From: Ignavibacteria bacterium
GTDB lineage: Bacteria > Bacteroidota > Ignavibacteria > Ignavibacteriales > Ignavibacteriaceae
Reading direction: 5' to 3'
Assembly (NCBI GenBank): GCA_029863735.1
Contig: JAOTUT010000014.1
Coordinates: 1 to 13,829 of the forward strand
DNA length: 13,829 bases
The notes beneath the pieces are model-generated. The model had not been told where the DNA came from. It ran no database searches and was given only the letters and a program-made list of their open reading frames with translations. Positions 7,305-13,829 of this stretch are shown one piece after another. The translations under genes were made by a program, and so were the position numbers. Each line of letters opens with the position of its first letter. Within the stretch, counting starts at the first letter, position 1.

Positions 7305-8888
7305 ATGAATAATAAAGAGTTTGAAGAGTTAAAAAAAGAACTTTCTGCTGAAACTGAACTTCTTCTTTCACCAGATGAAATAATAGAACAAATAAAAATA
7401 TTTGAAAAAGGGGTTCCTTTTTTAAAACTTGTAAAACCTTGCACAATAGGTGAGGGAGTAAAAGTAATTACTGAAGCTGAAAAGGAAGATTATATTAAAA
7501 TTTACTTAACTGCCCTTGATGAGGGTCGGGTGATTAAATTTGTTCCTGCCTCTGGAGCGGCTACAAGAATGCTTCAGAAGCAATTAGCAATCTTGGCTAG
7601 GTTCGAAACCGCTAAACTTGATAGATTAAATGATTTAGCTGATAATGGAGATGAGGCTTGCAAAGTTACTTTGGAATTTTATAGTAATATCAAGCGTTTT
7701 GCGTTTTATAATGAATTAAAAAAGATAACAGAAAAGAATAGAAAAAAAATTGATGAACTTATCGCCGATGAAAATATATCCGAGGTAATACGTTTGATTG
7801 CTGACGAAAGTGGGTTGAATTATGCTAACCTTCCTAAGGGTTGTATTCCTTTTCATTCATATCCTGAAGGAACCAGAACAGCGTTTGAAGAACATCTTGT
7901 CGAGGCCATGAATTATTCTGCCGGGAAGGACAAAGTTGTAAGAGTTCATTTTACAATATCCCCTGAGCATGAAGCCGAAATAAAAAGGTTATTCGAATCT
8001 CTTTTTGAAAAATACAGCAAAAGAGGCTGGAAGTTTGATATTGGTTTTTCATTTCAAAGTCCCTCTACGGATACTATTTCAGTTACTCTGGAGAATAAAC
8101 CTTTCAGAGATGAAAATAGCAAAATTATTTTCAGACCAGGCGGACACGGTGCATTACTTATGAATCTTAATGATCTTAAAGCTGATATAATATCAATTAA
8201 GAACATTGATAATATTGTTCCCGATCATTTAAAAGATGAGACTTACAAATACAAAAAAATTCTTGGCGGTCTTCTTATATCGTTACAGCAAAAAGTTTTC
8301 AACTTTTTAAGAATGCTTGAAAAGAATAAAGCAGATGATAGCTTAATTGTTAAAGCTATAAAATTCATCAAAGATGAATTTGAAATTGACCTGGCTGATA
8401 AGCTAAAAGAAAAACTACTAGATGAAAAACATCAATACCTATTTGAGTTTCTCAATCGACCGATCCGTGTATGTGGAATGGTAAAGAGGGAAGATCATCC
8501 CGGCGGAAGTCCTTTCTGGATAAAAGATGAAAATGGCGAAATAACCAAACAGATTGTTGAAACTGCACAGGTGGATATTTCAGATCCGAATCAACGAAAA
8601 ATTTTTAATGAAGCGAATCACTTTAACCCGGTTGATCTTGATTGTAGTGTGAAGGATTACAATGGAAACCATTTTAATCTTGAAAAATTCTCTAATCCTT
8701 ATACAGGGTTAATAACAAAAAAATCAAAAGATGGTAAAGAACTAAAAGCTCTTGAGCTTCCCGGTTTGTGGAACGGGGGGATGTATTACTGGTTAACAGT
8801 TTTTGTAGAAGTTCCAAAAATTACTTTTAATCCTGTAAAGGAATTGAACGATCTGTTAAAGCTAGAGCACCAGCCGTTAAAACAATAA
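7305..8888 (+). CDS. DUF4301 family protein, probable nucleotidyltransferase fold
   Basis: This 527-residue soluble protein, with no signal or membrane segment, matches the DUF4301 family of Bacteroidota-type genomes (usually a little over 500 residues). Family function is not established. Several motifs recall UDP-sugar and UDP-N-acetylhexosamine pyrophosphorylases, in the same order. There is a Gly-rich nucleotide-loop-like 'PASGAATRM' (81-89), Lys178 followed by 'GCIPFH', 'FRPGGHGALL' (276-285) where those enzymes have P-x-G-x-G-D/H, 'IKNIDNIV' (298-305) resembling their conserved D-N metal/sugar site, then 'CGMVKRED' (390-397) with 'IVETAQVD' (417-424), and 'FNEANHFNP' (434-442). A divergent or specialised sugar-nucleotide transferase is therefore inferred, not shown. 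The ATG at 7305 is used because an ATG at 7298 meets a stop after four codons. It is the only complete gene on the plus strand here and stands alone, divergent from the PLP enzyme and convergent with the 88-residue gene. Confidence 0.85.
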   Translation: MNNKEFEELKKELSAETELLLSPDEIIEQIKIFEKGVPFLKLVKPCTIGEGVKVITEAEKEDYIKIYLTALDEGRVIKFVPASGAATRMLQKQLAILARFETAKLDRLNDLADNGDEACKVTLEFYSNIKRFAFYNELKKITEKNRKKIDELIADENISEVIRLIADESGLNYANLPKGCIPFHSYPEGTRTAFEEHLVEAMNYSAGKDKVVRVHFTISPEHEAEIKRLFESLFEKYSKRGWKFDIGFSFQSPSTDTISVTLENKPFRDENSKIIFRPGGHGALLMNLNDLKADIISIKNIDNIVPDHLKDETYKYKKILGGLLISLQQKVFNFLRMLEKNKADDSLIVKAIKFIKDEFEIDLADKLKEKLLDEKHQYLFEFLNRPIRVCGMVKREDHPGGSPFWIKDENGEITKQIVETAQVDISDPNQRKIFNEANHFNPVDLDCSVKDYNGNHFNLEKFSNPYTGLITKKSKDGKELKALELPGLWNGGMYYWLTVFVEVPKITFNPVKELNDLLKLEHQPLKQ

Positions 8889-8940
8889 TGGAGTGGATCA
8901 CCCCACGTGGCAGATGGGGTGACCGCACAGGGGGGCGTTA
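8889..8940. repeat. GC-rich palindromic intergenic element (REP-like or bidirectional terminator)
   Basis: This 52-base spacer between two convergent genes is about 65% G+C (34 of 52), far above the surrounding genes. It contains an 8-bp perfect stem, TCACCCCA (8898-8905) with TGGGGTGA (8915-8922), around a 9-base loop. A further GTG/CAC pairing (8893-8895 with 8926-8928) extends it with mismatches. An alternative 8-bp dyad, CCACGTGG (8903-8910), overlaps the stem and loop. A run of six G follows at 8930-8935. No T-tract follows the stem on either strand, so it is not a textbook intrinsic terminator, although its position between convergent stops suits a transcription block. A dispersed palindromic repeat is equally likely. 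Only one copy is present in this window. Confidence 0.55.
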
Positions 8941-8941
8941 T

Positions 8942-9208
8942 CTAGTTTGCTAAACTCTTTGGAGGATTGTGAACAATTTTTCTTATTGTATCAAACTGCA
9001 AGTAAGGATATTCCTCCCTTATTGAATCAATTGCATCTCCGGTTCTAAGTTTTTGTGCACGTAGTGATTTGAATTTTTTCCTGATGATATAATCCCTTAC
9101 GGCTCTCTCATTTATTAACCCCCGTGATACAAGCAAATCATATATCTCATCACTAATCAAATCCGATATAGGATTGGTGAGTTCTTTTTTTGTGATTGTA
9201 GTTTCCAT
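8942..9208 (-). CDS. Small orphan protein, 88 residues, possible helix-turn-helix
   Basis: I do not recognise this family. The product is 88 residues, highly charged and predicted largely helical, with no signal peptide or membrane segment. Residues 18-50 form an acidic then very basic helical stretch (including 'VRDYIIRKKFKSLRAQKL'). Residues 56-80 (ending 'YLQFDTIRKIVHN') resemble the second half of a helix-turn-helix, in which 'DTIRKIV' would be the recognition helix. A small DNA-binding protein is thus possible but weakly supported. The ATG at 9208 has only a weak AGGG upstream. Codon use looks like that of its neighbours. It reads toward the DUF4301 gene with the GC-rich palindrome between, and has 192 palindrome-bearing bases upstream. 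Confidence 0.65.
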   Translation of the reverse strand: METTITKKELTNPISDLISDEIYDLLVSRGLINERAVRDYIIRKKFKSLRAQKLRTGDAIDSIREEYPYLQFDTIRKIVHNPPKSLAN

Positions 9209-9322
9209 GTGTGCACCCTGTATGTTTATTTAATTATTCAAACACAAATTGAGAATTAAAGATTCAGTTAAGTGAGTGTTCTTAATCTCTGGCTAAAATC
9301 TATCAGAATGCCTTCAGAAATC

Positions 9323-9342
9323 AATTACATGATGATGTAATT
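9323..9342. other. Perfect inverted repeat, 8-bp arms and 4-base loop
   Basis: AATTACAT, GATG, ATGTAATT. It lies in the 192-base gap between the response regulator stop (9401) and the start of the 88-residue gene (9208), both minus strand. No T-run follows on the minus strand, so it could be an operator or a weak mRNA-end hairpin rather than a classical terminator. Confidence 0.35.
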
Positions 9343-9362
9343 TATTTGTTATTTGGTGGGAA

Positions 9363-9391
9363 GATGAATTCATCACTACATATCTATGTAG
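9363..9391 (-). terminator. Adjacent dyads just past the response regulator stop, possible 3'-end structure
   Basis: Starting 9 bases after the TAG at 9403-9401, the minus strand can fold CTACATA with TATGTAG (9376-9382 with 9385-9391), and CAC/GTG pairs extend it past a bulge. GATGAATTCATC (9363-9374), a perfect 12-bp palindrome, follows at once. The position fits the transcript end of the kinase/regulator operon. The stem is AT-rich and no U-tract follows, so the terminator call is weak. Confidence 0.3.
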
Positions 9392-9400
9392 GTGTCTGAG

Positions 9401-10039
9401 CTAAATAATTTTCTTTCGGATAGCTTTTGCCACTGCTTCAGACTGAGTGTGAACGTGTAGTTTTTTGTAAATGTTCTTTATATGATGACGTACTGTATCA
9501 ACACTTATAAAGAGTTGATCGGCTATTTGCTGATAATTATTCCCTCCGGCAAGAAGAGTAATTACTTCCTTTTCTCTTGCGCTTAATTCAAACTCCTGCT
9601 TATCATCCTTCAGATCTTTTGATTCTTTAAAGGCAGTAATTACCTGTCTTGCAATCTGACTACTCATCGGTGAGCCCCCTTCATAAACTTCCTTTATTGC
9701 ATCAAGCAGTTTGGATGGGGGAGTCTTTTTTACTAAGTAACCGCAAGCACCGGCACAGAGAGCATCAAAAACTTTTTCGCTGTCTTCATAAATTGTGAGC
9801 ATAAGAACATCAGTATCCGGTTTTACTTTTTTAGCCTCTTTTACTCCTTCAATTCCGTTCATTCCCGGTAAGGCAATATCCATTAGAACAACATTTACAT
9901 CAAGAGATGACAGTCTTGCCAGAAAGCTTTCGCAATCTCTGAACAAGCCCACGGTCTTATATCCGGTTGTCCCGTTAATTAGTGCGGCTAATCCATCTCT
10001 TATTGTATCATTGTCTTCAACTATTGCTACATTTATCAT
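9401..10039 (-). CDS. NarL/LuxR-type response regulator
   Basis: This 212-residue transcription factor is the likely partner of the propeller kinase encoded immediately upstream. The receiver domain spans 2-118: acidic pocket Glu8/Asp9, phospho-acceptor Asp54 in 'VLMDIALPGMNG', Thr82 and Lys104 in 'YLVKK', all canonical. After a linker rich in Lys and Asp (138-149), the LuxR (GerE) helix-turn-helix spans about 150-210. It carries 'LSAREKEVITLLAGG' (152-166), the turn 'IADQLFISVDTVRHHI' (172-187) and 'KNIYKKLHVHTQSEAV' (188-203). The start has no Shine-Dalgarno sequence. Only 16 bases separate it from the kinase stop, so the pair is one operon with the kinase transcribed first. Target promoters are not known; the nearest candidates are its own operon and the divergent radical SAM gene. 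Confidence 0.95.
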   Translation of the reverse strand: MINVAIVEDNDTIRDGLAALINGTTGYKTVGLFRDCESFLARLSSLDVNVVLMDIALPGMNGIEGVKEAKKVKPDTDVLMLTIYEDSEKVFDALCAGACGYLVKKTPPSKLLDAIKEVYEGGSPMSSQIARQVITAFKESKDLKDDKQEFELSAREKEVITLLAGGNNYQQIADQLFISVDTVRHHIKNIYKKLHVHTQSEAVAKAIRKKII

Positions 10040-10055
10040 TTCATATTCAACAAAA

Positions 10056-13000
10056 TTATTTTAGTAGTGATTTTAATCTGTTTAATCCACCAAGCTTTCC
10101 TGAAAACTTTACTGTGGTACCTTTACCACTTTCTGTTTTCCAGCTCAGCTTTCCTTTTATTTTATTTGCACGGTTTTCCATATTCTTAATTCCATTGCCA
10201 AACTTAACTTTATTTAAATCAAATCCCGATCCGTCGTCTTTAAGAATAATTTCAATTATATCATTTTTGTAAAAAGCTTCAAGAACTAATTTTTTACATC
10301 CGCTGTGTTTTATTGCGTTATTGATTGCTTCTTTGAACATCAGTAAAAGATTCTGCTTGTATTCCATCGGTAGCTTTATATCATCACTTTTCTCAATATT
10401 GTTAACCTGAAAAGAAATTCCAATGGAGCTGAAAAATTCATTATATGAATCTTTCAACTTAACGATCAGGTCGTGCAGTGAATCTCTTTGCGGATTTACA
10501 ACCCAAACGATATCACTCATCGAATCAACTAACTGCCGGGCAGTTTCACTTATTTTTTGCAGATCATTTTTTACTATCATACTAGAATGACCTTCACTTC
10601 TTTCAGCAACTTCACTGAGTATAGAAATTTCAGTTAAACCTGAACCTATATTGTCATGCAGATCCGAAGCAATTTTTAATTTCAACTTTTCAATTTCAAG
10701 TTGACTTTTTACTCTGATGGTTCCAAAGAAATAAATGAAAAAAGCGACTGTTAATACAACAAGTGTAACGAACCACGATGTTTGCCAGAATGGTGGATTG
10801 ATAATAATTTTTATTGAAGCCGGGTTTTCATTCCATATTCCATCCTCATTAGTTCCCTTGACCAAAAATGTAAATTCTCCGGATGGTAGGTTGGTGTAAG
10901 TTGCGATTCTGTTGGAACCGTCAGTTGATATCCAGGATTCCTGAAAACCTTTAAGAATGTAACTGTATTTGTTTTGCTTTGGAATGGAAAAGTCAAGAGC
11001 AGAAAATTCAATCGAAACAAAATTCTGATCGTATGATAATATTAACTCACTTGGCTCTCCTTTTATTCTAACGTCCATCACTTTTATGTCACTTATTACA
11101 ATAGCAGGTAAATATTTATTTATAGTAATACTATCCGGATGAAAATAGTTAAATCCGTTTATACCTCCGAAATACATCATACCATCTGAATCTTTAAAGT
11201 AAGCTCCGCCACTGAATTCCAGACTTTGGACTCCATCTTCAATTCCAAATTGGGTGAATCTCTCAGTGGCAGTATCAAAAAGAAAAATTCCGTCATCAGT
11301 GCTAAGCCATAAATTAGATTTATTATCCTCAAGGATACCGTATACTACTGAGCTGCTCAGTCCCTGAGCCAGTGAAAAGTTTTGAACTGAATTCGCAGAA
11401 ATGTCTAATTTATTCAAACCTCCGCCCGAGGTTCCTATCCACAATTTATTGTCTTTTGATTCTGAAAGAGAGAGAATCTTATCACTTAGAAGTGCCTGAG
11501 AATATTGAGAACCAGGAAAAAGAAGATTAAACTTTCCTGTTTTTTCATCAAACCGGTTCAGACTTCCGCCATAAGTTCCGACCCAAAAATTATTCTTGTC
11601 TTTTAATATTGTATAAGCCCTATCATCTGATAGTGAAGCCGGATCAGATGGATTATACCTGTAAGTTTTGAATTCAGGAACTTCGGAAGAATTATCAGAA
11701 AACGAAAGTCTATTTAATCCACCTCCAAACGTTGCAACCCAAATTGTGTTCTCCGATTCAACATAAATATCGAGCACCTGATTAGCAGAAAGAGAATGAC
11801 TGTTTCCCGGTTCATTTTTATATAAGTCTATTTTTCCTTTGCTTCGGTTAATTCTATTAAGGCCTCCACTATAAGTTCCAACCCAGATATTACCAAACTT
11901 GTCTTCTGCTATTGACCTGATATGGTTATCACTGATCCCATAAATTTTGTCCCCTGATTTTTTATAAATCTGCCGTTGTTTTGTTTTGAAGTTTAGAACA
12001 TTAATTCCACCTCTGTATGTTCCAACCCAAAGATTTCCATTACTGTCCTCGAACAAAGACCAAACTACATCATCGTTTAACTTTAAATTACCAGTCGATT
12101 GGCTATTTATAATATCAAACTTCAATTTGAAGTTTTGAATTTTAGTAACACCTTCCCCAAGATGTGAACCTGCCCATAATATGCCGGATCTGTCAACAAA
12201 TAATGAAAGTATTTCGACATCAGGAAATACATTTTGAGGCGATGAAATTTTATTAAAATTTATAAAGCTTTCATTGCTGATATTAAACCTGTCAATTCCG
12301 CCACCAAATGTTCCTACCCAGAGATATCCATCAAGATTCTGCTGAATAGCCATTACAGTATTATTTGAAAGACCGCTATTCTTTTGGTTATAATTTATAA
12401 ACTTTGCATTACCAGGATGGAGTTTTTTATTAATTGAATCAAGCTTATTCACACCCCCATAAAAAGTTCCGATCCAGATGTTTCGATCTTTATCTTCAAA
12501 AAGAGAAATTATTTTATTATCACTAATCGAGTATGGATCATTATTATTCAATGTATATCTTAAAAAGCTGGCCGTTTGTGATTCAATCTTATTATTTCCA
12601 CCAGATTTATCCCGCAGCAGTTTGTTTAAACCACTACCAAAAGTTGCAATCCATATTTCACCATTTGTATCTGAAATGATATCAAGAATCCTGTTTGAAC
12701 TTAAGCTTGTTGAGTTATTCTCATCGTTATAAATGTGCTTGCCAATTTCTTTTTTCCTATCGAATTTTATTATACCGTTTCCCCATGTGCCTATCCATAA
12801 GAAGCCGTCATTGTCTTCAGTTATTGATGTAATTGTATTTATCTGATTTCGTGAGAAAGCAAGGGGGTACTCGTAAAAATTTATGTCAGGAATTTTCGTT
12901 GTCGAGAAAAAATTATTCACAAAATATCTTTTAAAGACTTCGGTTTTTCGATTAAAACGATTAAAATATCCGTTTACAGTTCCAACCCAGATAAAACCTT

Positions 13001-13274
13001 CGCTATCTTCGTAAAGTGCTGAAATAAAATTATCGGAGATTGAAGTGATATCGGAAGGGTCGTTTGCGTAAACTCTGAACTCATATCCATCATAGCGATT
13101 AAGTCCGTCGATTGTTCCAAGCCAGAGGTATCCCTCCTGATCTTGTAACATTGCAAAAATAGTGCTTTGTGAAAGCCCGTCTGCATCAGTAAATTGTTTG
13201 AAGATATATTCTTCAGTCTGAGGGAAAGAAGTGATGGAAAAGAAAAAAATCAGTATTAATTTTAATATATTCAT
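10056..13274 (-). CDS. Two-component regulator propeller sensor histidine kinase
   Basis: This 1072-residue transmembrane sensor begins with an N-terminal signal sequence (residues 1-18), followed by a periplasmic double beta-propeller. Fourteen W-x-G-T-like blade motifs can be read, at residues 51, 96, 160, 208, 267, 319, 367, 416, 464, 512, 564, 612, 656 and 701 (the last degenerate, YFGG). That equals two seven-bladed propellers. A Y_Y_Y domain follows at about 765-826, then a membrane helix at 833-851. The cytoplasmic kinase is of the HisKA_3 (NarX/LytS-like) class: phosphorylatable His873 in 'SDLHDNIGSGL', then HATPase_c with the N box 'EAINNAIKHS' (982-991), 'DDGSGF' (1013-1018) and 'GNGIKNM' (1026-1032). 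Unlike Bacteroides hybrid sensors, no receiver or AraC domain is fused. Output goes to the LuxR-type regulator 16 bases downstream. Related propeller sensors bind glycans, but the ligand here is unknown. Confidence 0.95.
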   Translation of the reverse strand: MNILKLILIFFFSITSFPQTEEYIFKQFTDADGLSQSTIFAMLQDQEGYLWLGTIDGLNRYDGYEFRVYANDPSDITSISDNFISALYEDSEGFIWVGTVNGYFNRFNRKTEVFKRYFVNNFFSTTKIPDINFYEYPLAFSRNQINTITSITEDNDGFLWIGTWGNGIIKFDRKKEIGKHIYNDENNSTSLSSNRILDIISDTNGEIWIATFGSGLNKLLRDKSGGNNKIESQTASFLRYTLNNNDPYSISDNKIISLFEDKDRNIWIGTFYGGVNKLDSINKKLHPGNAKFINYNQKNSGLSNNTVMAIQQNLDGYLWVGTFGGGIDRFNISNESFINFNKISSPQNVFPDVEILSLFVDRSGILWAGSHLGEGVTKIQNFKLKFDIINSQSTGNLKLNDDVVWSLFEDSNGNLWVGTYRGGINVLNFKTKQRQIYKKSGDKIYGISDNHIRSIAEDKFGNIWVGTYSGGLNRINRSKGKIDLYKNEPGNSHSLSANQVLDIYVESENTIWVATFGGGLNRLSFSDNSSEVPEFKTYRYNPSDPASLSDDRAYTILKDKNNFWVGTYGGSLNRFDEKTGKFNLLFPGSQYSQALLSDKILSLSESKDNKLWIGTSGGGLNKLDISANSVQNFSLAQGLSSSVVYGILEDNKSNLWLSTDDGIFLFDTATERFTQFGIEDGVQSLEFSGGAYFKDSDGMMYFGGINGFNYFHPDSITINKYLPAIVISDIKVMDVRIKGEPSELILSYDQNFVSIEFSALDFSIPKQNKYSYILKGFQESWISTDGSNRIATYTNLPSGEFTFLVKGTNEDGIWNENPASIKIIINPPFWQTSWFVTLVVLTVAFFIYFFGTIRVKSQLEIEKLKLKIASDLHDNIGSGLTEISILSEVAERSEGHSSMIVKNDLQKISETARQLVDSMSDIVWVVNPQRDSLHDLIVKLKDSYNEFFSSIGISFQVNNIEKSDDIKLPMEYKQNLLLMFKEAINNAIKHSGCKKLVLEAFYKNDIIEIILKDDGSGFDLNKVKFGNGIKNMENRANKIKGKLSWKTESGKGTTVKFSGKLGGLNRLKSLLK

Positions 13275-13440
13275 AGAATTTTAACAGGCATCGTACATAT
13301 TTCTCTAAGGCGAAATATAGTAAATTGAATTATCATTTTAATTATAATTAAGTATCAGTTCTATGATATCAATCAATTATAACTGTAGCAATACATTTTA
13401 ACTAATACAACCGTAACTAATTTTATTATAACAAATTTAT
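13275..13440. promoter_or_regulatory. Divergent promoter region, sensor kinase / radical SAM gene
   Basis: These 166 bases separate two divergent starts and must contain at least one promoter. They are very AT-rich. A TATAAT occurs at 13343-13348 inside the 14-bp AT-only palindrome TTAATTATAATTAA (13338-13351), but no well-spaced -35 box was found. TAACTAAT occurs twice as a direct repeat (13399-13406 and 13414-13421), 15 bases apart, close to the radical SAM start. No operator can be assigned with confidence. Confidence 0.35.
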
Positions 13441-13829
13441 ATGAATAAAACACTTTCAGCTGAAACCATAAGACGTTTTTCAGCACTGAAGTTTCACAAA
13501 ATTTATTCATTACCAATTGTTATACTTATGCCTCACAGCAGATGTAACTGCCGTTGTGTTATGTGTGATATCTGGAAGGGAAATAATAATGTTAAGCAAT
13601 TGGAAGAACGAGATGTCGAAAAATTGTTAGACTCGATGCAGAAGTTGAATACAAAACTGGTTGTTATGTCGGGTGGTGAAGCTCTGATGCATCCGAATTT
13701 TTTCAGGTTATGTGAAATTATTAAAGCCCGGAATATTAAAATCACACTTTTATCAACCGGGTTACTTTTGAAAAAGTACGCAAATGAAATTATTGCTAAC
13801 ACAGATGAAGTTATAGTATCATTAGATGG
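13441..13829 (+). CDS. Radical SAM protein (3' end outside window)
   Basis: The frame is open from the ATG at 13441 to the right edge (129 codons plus 2 bases) with no stop, so only the N-terminal part is visible. Residues 35-42 carry the CxxxCxxC cluster motif (Cys35, Cys39, Cys42, within 'SRCNCRCVMCDIW') that binds the 4Fe-4S cluster reducing S-adenosylmethionine. An extra Cys37 lies inside it. 'MSGGEALMHP' (76-85) holds the GGE motif that contacts the SAM amino group. A beta strand, 'ITLLSTG' (101-107), and 'EVIVSLD' (123-129) continue the TIM-barrel pattern of MoaA/PqqE/SPASM-type members. Which substrate it acts on depends on the missing C-terminus. It diverges from the propeller kinase and could be a target of that system, which is inference from position only. 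No Shine-Dalgarno sequence precedes the ATG. Confidence 0.88.
   Translation, partial: MNKTLSAETIRRFSALKFHKIYSLPIVILMPHSRCNCRCVMCDIWKGNNNVKQLEERDVEKLLDSMQKLNTKLVVMSGGEALMHPNFFRLCEIIKARNIKITLLSTGLLLKKYANEIIANTDEVIVSLD

Noticed and set aside
9795..10272. Plus-strand open frames opposite the response regulator and kinase C-terminus
   Set aside because: They are antisense to frames with intact receiver, HTH and ATPase motifs, have no ribosome-binding site and show shadow-like composition.
13325..13348. Possible sigma70 promoter, TTGAAT followed by TATAAT
   Set aside because: The spacer is 12 bases, well below the usual 16-18, and the -10 match lies in an AT-only palindrome, so it is not called as a promoter.
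13533..13802. A minus-strand open frame of 89 codons at the right end
   Set aside because: It is antisense to the radical SAM gene, whose CxxxCxxC and GGE motifs make the plus strand the real one.
1..13829. Mobile element, prophage, CRISPR or defence system
   Set aside because: No transposase, integrase, terminal repeats, spaced direct repeats, toxin-antitoxin pair or nuclease genes were seen; all recognisable genes are signalling, transport, envelope or metabolic.

Overview
The window is AT-rich DNA (roughly two thirds A+T by eye) carrying nine protein genes on a bacterial chromosome. Two of them are cut by the window edges. No rRNA, tRNA, CRISPR array, transposase, integrase or phage gene was seen, and no intergenic stretch exceeds about 200 bases. 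The gene families point to the Bacteroidota/Chlorobi/Ignavibacteria side of the tree: a DUF4301 protein, a sensor kinase built on 'two-component regulator propeller' repeats, and a TPR-GWxTD protein. An Ignavibacteria-like organism fits best, but this is an inference from family distribution and base composition, not a marker-gene assignment.

Layout. Bases 1-6192 hold four genes, all on the minus strand. In transcription order they are a receiver-PAS-PAS-histidine kinase (6192-4294), an MFS transporter with a two-helix N-terminal extension (4166-2589), a trypsin-like serine protease lipoprotein (2538-1495) and a secreted TPR/GWxTD protein (1361-1, incomplete). Gaps are 127, 50 and 133 bases, so only transporter plus protease looks like a tight pair. 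Next upstream on the minus strand is a PLP-dependent enzyme of the ACC deaminase/D-cysteine desulfhydrase family (6302-7159, probably starting near 7222). Divergent from it on the plus strand is a DUF4301 gene (7305-8888). It ends at a GC-rich palindromic element (8889-8940), which separates it from a convergent 88-residue orphan gene (8942-9208).

Bases 9401-13274 form a clear minus-strand two-component operon: a 1072-residue propeller/Y_Y_Y sensor kinase followed 16 bases later by its NarL/LuxR-type response regulator. Divergent from the kinase, a radical SAM gene begins at 13441 and runs off the right end.

How the genes relate. The window is mostly environmental sensing (two independent phosphorelay systems) plus envelope functions (lipoprotein protease, secreted TPR protein, transporter). 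The kinase/regulator pair is a self-contained signalling unit whose targets are not visible here. The receiver-first kinase has no adjacent output regulator. No defence island or mobile element was found. The points most worth following are nucleotide-sugar pyrophosphorylase-like fingerprints in the DUF4301 protein, a conserved N-terminal segment of the PLP enzyme that lies before any ordinary start codon, and the GC-rich palindromic element.
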